Part shown: positions 60,101-64,000 of the stretch, piece by piece | How the letters are laid out: every line of letters starts with the position of its first letter | Numbering within the stretch: the first letter of the stretch is position 1 | DNA from: Ampelocalamus luodianensis | Lineage: Eukaryota; Streptophyta; Magnoliopsida; Poales; Poaceae | DNA: 64,000 nucleotides | NCBI GenBank assembly: GCA_036346255.1 | Contig: CM070619.1 | Coordinates: 42,910,342-42,974,341 of the forward strand | Direction: 5' to 3' | The notes under the pieces: generated by a model | What the model was told of the DNA's origin: nothing | The model's input: only the letters and a program-made list of their open reading frames with translations | Database searches by the model: none | Position numbers and translations under genes: made by a program

Positions 60101-61898
60101 ACAAATCCAAATTAGGTTTTCCAGTTTTATGTCTAGGTATATTCGTATTTTACCTTGTGTATAAATTTAAATCGCATTTGGATAATTTTTGCTTGCTCTT
60201 TCGTTTTAATGTTGCTCGTCTTATTGGTTGTTTTCGCTCTTTCGCTTAGGATTCGACATTTGCGGTAACCAGAAACGACCCTCCGCAACAAATTGAGCAA
60301 CGACAAGCGTGCAAGCGGTTTGATCATTTCCATTAATCCCATTACTTTTAAAAGTCTAATATTTTGTTTAACTTCTATATATGCATTGCTAATTTGTTGT
60401 TAAATTGATTAGTTAATCCTCTAGTTGCATAATCTGTAGGTAAATGATTATCCTCTACTACCGAGCCTAGGTTATTTCTTTGTGATTAGAGTTCGTTGGA
60501 TGAGCTCTTGTCACTTAGTAGATTTCGAATAAATATTGCTTAGCCATGCCTAGTATCGGTAGTATTGGGCGATCATCGACTTAGTCGATGATCTTGATCA
60601 CACAACTACTTATACTACTCCATTATGTCCAACCCTTGTGTTTTATTGATTTACAAATCAAAAGCGAAAACAAAACTATATCTTGACTTGGGCACAATGG
60701 TATGTTGATGTGATCTGTTGGGTGTGTGGAATGGTGCCTAAGTCCCCAAGGACCGAGTTACTTGTGTCACTAAGCCAAGCGCTATTGCGTGCTAACCACA
60801 CGAGGGGATATGGAACCTCTCTTGACCCGATACTTTGGGAGGTGTTAATTATGAGTGGTCGGTGGGTGTGTTCTTGTGTGTGTGTTTTGGAGGGGAGCAT
60901 TAGCGACCGGTTAGGGTGTCTAATGTGTCTTTCTCCGTGGGTTGCGGCTCTTAATTAGCATCGTCCATTGGAAAGCGTCTTGTTAGACTTAGCCATGCCT
61001 GCATACCAAAGGAAGTGTGCTAACAGTGGGTGGTGGAAGGCGGTCTATCGTGTGGGTACATTGGTACACCCTGCGAGGTTAAAACTATTCGAATAGCCTC
61101 GTCCTAGGTTATAGACATGCTTGGTAGGTCGTGCAAGAACTAGACTACAACCTTTTAAAAACTTAAACCGACATGGGTGGTATGAAGGGTACTTCATGCT
61201 ATTGTTGTGGTGACTATGGGTTAGTCACTTCTAGGTTGGTGTTGTCATCTATCTATTGTTATAATTGTCTCTCTTTATTTGAACAATAAAAGTTAATTGC
61301 AAACTTGCTTTGAATCTATTACCCTATTTGCAAATGAAAACTTGCTTTATCTTTGAAAATAAGTCGAGCCTCATCCACTTAAATAAAGCTTGCATGTAGT
61401 TAATTATAGTTCTGTTATCTCACACGTCGGTCTTGCAGTACAAAAACAAGTTTTGTACTCATCCGCTTGCTTAATATTAATTGTTGCAGAGGAAGAAGGT
61501 GAGCCCTGGGCCTCACTTTTGTGAGTTGTGTTGCGGCGCTGTCTGGGGCGATTAGCTTGGCGGTCGGTTGGTTGCCTTGTGGGTAAAGGCACAACGATTG
61601 GCTTTTGTTTATCGCCATCTTATGACCATTTTGCTTCATTGTGTATTTACTTATTTGTATGACTTTTGGCGGTCGGCCTCTCTTTTGTAATAACTCTCTT
61701 TATATTATCTATGTCTTTCATTGTTGCTTTTTGCTTGGCTCTATGTGAATGAATGGAATTGATGCATGATTTTGTAACAGGTGTGTATCACGCAGTGCAG
61801 GAAGTATACATATCTCGAGGCTTAGTTTATTTGATTTGTCTTGTTAGGACCAAGTGGATGGTTAAGCAGTACAAGCCGAATAAACAGGGGTCCTCACA
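57166..61898 (+). repeat. 5' LTR of the right-hand gypsy element (4733 bp)
   Basis: Its conserved structured block is at 61002-61105 (CATAC CAAAGGAA GTGTG, then CTATTCGAATAG at 61085-61096). GC-rich stretches such as 57700-58220 and 58750-59550 contain many motif-free ORFs and repeated phrases on GATCCGACGG, which I take as non-coding LTR sequence. About 59560-60250 is AT-rich. Confidence 0.85.
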
Positions 61899-61902
61899 AA
61901 GT

Positions 61903-61914
61903 TGGTATCGAGAC
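61903..61914 (+). other. Primer binding site
   Basis: TGGTATCGAGAC lies four bases after the LTR end. It differs from the common TGGTATCAGAGC in its last part, which is also the form preserved in trace at 15913. Confidence 0.7.
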
Positions 61915-62666
61915 ATTCCGACCGTAGTAACCAAGCTTGGTCGTCTTTAGGATATTTTGGAAAACTTAATTTCAAAGTATCAAATGATTTATGAAAGCTT
62001 AAGTAGGTTCTCAGATTTTATTCCTTACCTATCTTAGCTTTCTATCTCATCTTGCTCTAATTTGAGTTTTAAAAGTTGTCCTCCTTTCCTTCTCTCAAAA
62101 GATAGTCATTATCGTTTAAATGGGGTTTTGGGAACCAATGAGTTTGGCAAATTGAAGTGTTAGCCGCCCTCTACAAGATTTTGAAGCTTCCGAAGTTGAA
62201 GATTTCGGCTAGGAGGCTTGGATGCGAAATCTGGACAGCGAGCATTCAATTTCTGGACAGCAGACTCAAAGGTTCTAAATAGGGTAGAAAATGAGAGGTT
62301 AATCAATTAAAACTTGTGGGGATAAAAGGGTAAGATGTGATACTAGTTAGCTAAGTATCTAACACCTATTTCGTTGATTTAACCTTGCTCTCGAGTAGTG
62401 TTAGACTTGTTGTAGTGTGTTAAAATTTTTATCTTCTCAAACCATTGCTCGTTCTTTCAATACGGGTTAATGACATTGAGAAGTTGAGCTTGGTTTGGAG
62501 TTTCTTTGCTGTTTTGGAGCTTCTTTGGAAACATTTAAAGTTTGTTTACTTGCTGTTTTTGGCTTTCGGTTAGGGTGGTATCTCATTCCCCTAATCGTTA
62601 GCTTTTCGCTTTCATCAACTTCTAGTATTAGTGCTTTGGTTTCTAACCTAAATTTCTTGAATCAGG

Positions 62667-63620
62667 ATGGCTGGAGGTACTCGTAGTGGCCGTGGTCAGC
62701 AGCCTGGTTTGGATAAGGAGCTCCCGCCTCCTCCAACCATGGCTGAGGTCCTTCTTCAGATCGAGCGCAACCGTTCAGAGGACAGGAGGGTCCTGCTGGA
62801 TGTTATTGCGCGCAACACCTCCGCCCTTGCCGGTGCCTCGAGTGCAGGCGGCGGGTGGACATCGATCTCGTGGGGTTTGGTGAGTTTCTTCGCACTCAAC
62901 CCCACGTTCTCCAGATCGAGGACCCTTTGGACGCAGATGACCGGCTGCGTCGAGTTGGCGTAAGCTCGGCGTTGCTCGGTGCTGGACCGGGACAGGCACT
63001 CTTTGCCTCCCATCGGCTTGGGGCAGACTCTCTGGTGGGAGAACTTCTTGGCCATGCAGCCCGCCGCCCTGCTGTCTCTTGGGATGAGTTCGGACGGCGT
63101 TAGTCGAGCTCACATCCTGCCGGTTTGATGAAGCTAAAGAAGAAGGAGTTTTCGCGCTCAAGCAAGGCGTAAGTCGGTGATGGAGTACTGCATGCGAGTT
63201 CAACCACTTAGCTCGTTATGCTCCATCCGAGGTGGCCACCGATGAGGCCAAGCGGGAGAAGTTCATGGAGGGTTTGTGCGAGGAGCGCAAGACAAGCTCT
63301 CCATTGTGGACTTTCTTGACTTTCGAGCTTTGGTGGACAAGGCCATTGTTGCGAGCACAAGGCCAAGGCATGGCGAGTTCGCAAGCGCAAGTGGGAGGCC
63401 CGGTGCATGCACAGCCGGCCTCTCCGTCCGTGTCGGGCCGCCCGAGGGCCCGCTCGTGGCTTCACTACCACCGAGGCCGCCGGCACCGGCTCCTCGCCCT
63501 CCGCAGCCGTGCCCCGATCCACGTGCGCTGCGAACCAGCCAGTGCCCCCGCAACCGCTGGGGTCACTTGCTTTTCATGCAACGAAGGGCATTATGCCAAT
63601 AGTTGCCCTAACAGATGAGC
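62667..63620 (+). pseudogene. Gypsy gag, frameshifted
   Basis: ATG at 62667 opens MAGGTRSGRGQQPG, then ELPPPPTMAEVLLQIERNRS and LLDVIARNTSALAGAS. In other frames LVGFGEFLRTQPHVLQIEDP and ASHRLGADSLVGELLG follow, and a C-terminal part with zinc knuckle CFSCNEGHYANSC. The knuckle has three residues instead of four between the second Cys and His. The start is preceded by TTGAATCAG, which looks like a 3' splice site. Four or more frame changes prevent a full product. Confidence 0.8.
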
Positions 63621-63699
63621 GGCCTCGTCCTAATGGAGGAAGCGGGCAGGGAGGTGGTCCTCCCCAGGATCAGAAGGTTGTCCCCGCTACCCAAGGCGT

Positions 63700-63843
63700 G
63701 GGTAGTGGCCGCGTCAACCTTATCTCTGCGGAGGAGGCACCCGACGTCGTGTTGGGTACCCTTTCGGTTAACTCTTTCCCTGCTCTGATTTTGTTTGATT
63801 CAGCGCATCTCATTCGTTTGTTTCAGTCTTTTTCTTTCTTGTA
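63700..63843 (+). pseudogene. Gypsy protease start
   Basis: The reading GRVNLISAEEAPDVVLGTL, then FPALILFDS, is the normal entry to a gypsy protease. After Asp-Ser the glycine codon lacks one G (near 63803), the frame shifts and a stop follows at 63842-63844. The break is at the same codon as in the protease at 18467. Confidence 0.75.
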
Positions 63844-64000
63844 GGAGGTCTTCTTTACTCCATTGTTGGTCCCATTGCTCATTCGCTCTCCGGTTGGAAT
63901 TGAGAGCCGAGTCCGAGTGTAGGGATGTCCTGTTGAGATAGAAGGGTAGGATTCTTGGCAAACCTTATCCTCCTTCGATCGGCGAGCTTAGATGTAATCC

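Larger units (their letters stand above)
57166..64000 (+). mobile_element. Ty3-gypsy element with 4.7-kb LTR, 3' part outside window
   Basis: It starts TGTAACATCCCC inside a copia LTR, after the presumed TSD CTAAC (57161-57165). The 5' LTR ends TCCTCACA at 61898, the primer site TTGGTATCGAGAC is at 61902, gag runs from 62667, and protease sequence begins near 63790. LTR start and end, primer site and gag start resemble the 11806-21346 element, so the two are related groups. Pol and the 3' LTR lie beyond base 64000. Confidence 0.88.

Overview
This is nuclear DNA from a grass. The evidence is the TE set: Ty1-copia LTRs opening TGTTGGAGATATGCCCTAGAG as in the BARE-1/RIRE1 group, very long Ty3-gypsy LTRs, CACTA elements with CCGTCTGTGAT subterminal repeats, and MULE-type MITEs. 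One intact host gene with plant GT-AG introns fits the same source. A rice-tribe species is plausible but not proven. Nothing here is bacterial, and I saw no rRNA, tRNA or CRISPR array.

Layout. (1) 1-5503: a gypsy LTR (1-3420) sits in the RNase H region of a BARE/RIRE1-like copia element, whose 3' LTR is 3916-5503. (2) 5506-8710: a small CACTA element, then a broken hAT transposase on the minus strand. (3) 8721-9532: an 812-bp inverted-repeat MULE MITE with a 10-bp TSD. (4) 9760-24287: a short signal-peptide ORF split by a solo copia LTR (TSD CTCCT). That LTR is split by a CACTA transposon (10964-23942, TSD GAA), which is split by a gypsy element (11806-21346, TSD ATGCT). (5) 25298-34139: a complete gag-only gypsy-type element with two 3.4-kb LTRs and TSD TGGCA. 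(6) 35505-41850: a complete but decayed copia element (TSD CTCAG). (7) 42066-52278 minus: an intact 7-exon MACPF-domain gene (CAD1/NSL1 type, 611 aa). Its introns hold a Pack-MULE with host gene fragments, a related MITE and a 5'-truncated copia. (8) 53131-57165: a gypsy gag remnant, then a minus-strand copia LTR carrying an inserted solo LTR. (9) 57166-64000: the 5' LTR and gag of a second long-LTR gypsy element that runs off the window.

Only the MACPF gene looks like a working host gene. The autonomous TE genes are broken by stops and frameshifts. Some of those breaks may be assembly errors, because paired LTRs disagree mainly in small GC-rich indel clusters. The most interesting signal is a block about 0.9 kb from the 3' end of four divergent gypsy-type LTR families. 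It holds a small hairpin and two palindromes that change sequence while keeping self-complementarity. A long inverted repeat inside the CACTA element (23121-23592) is the second.
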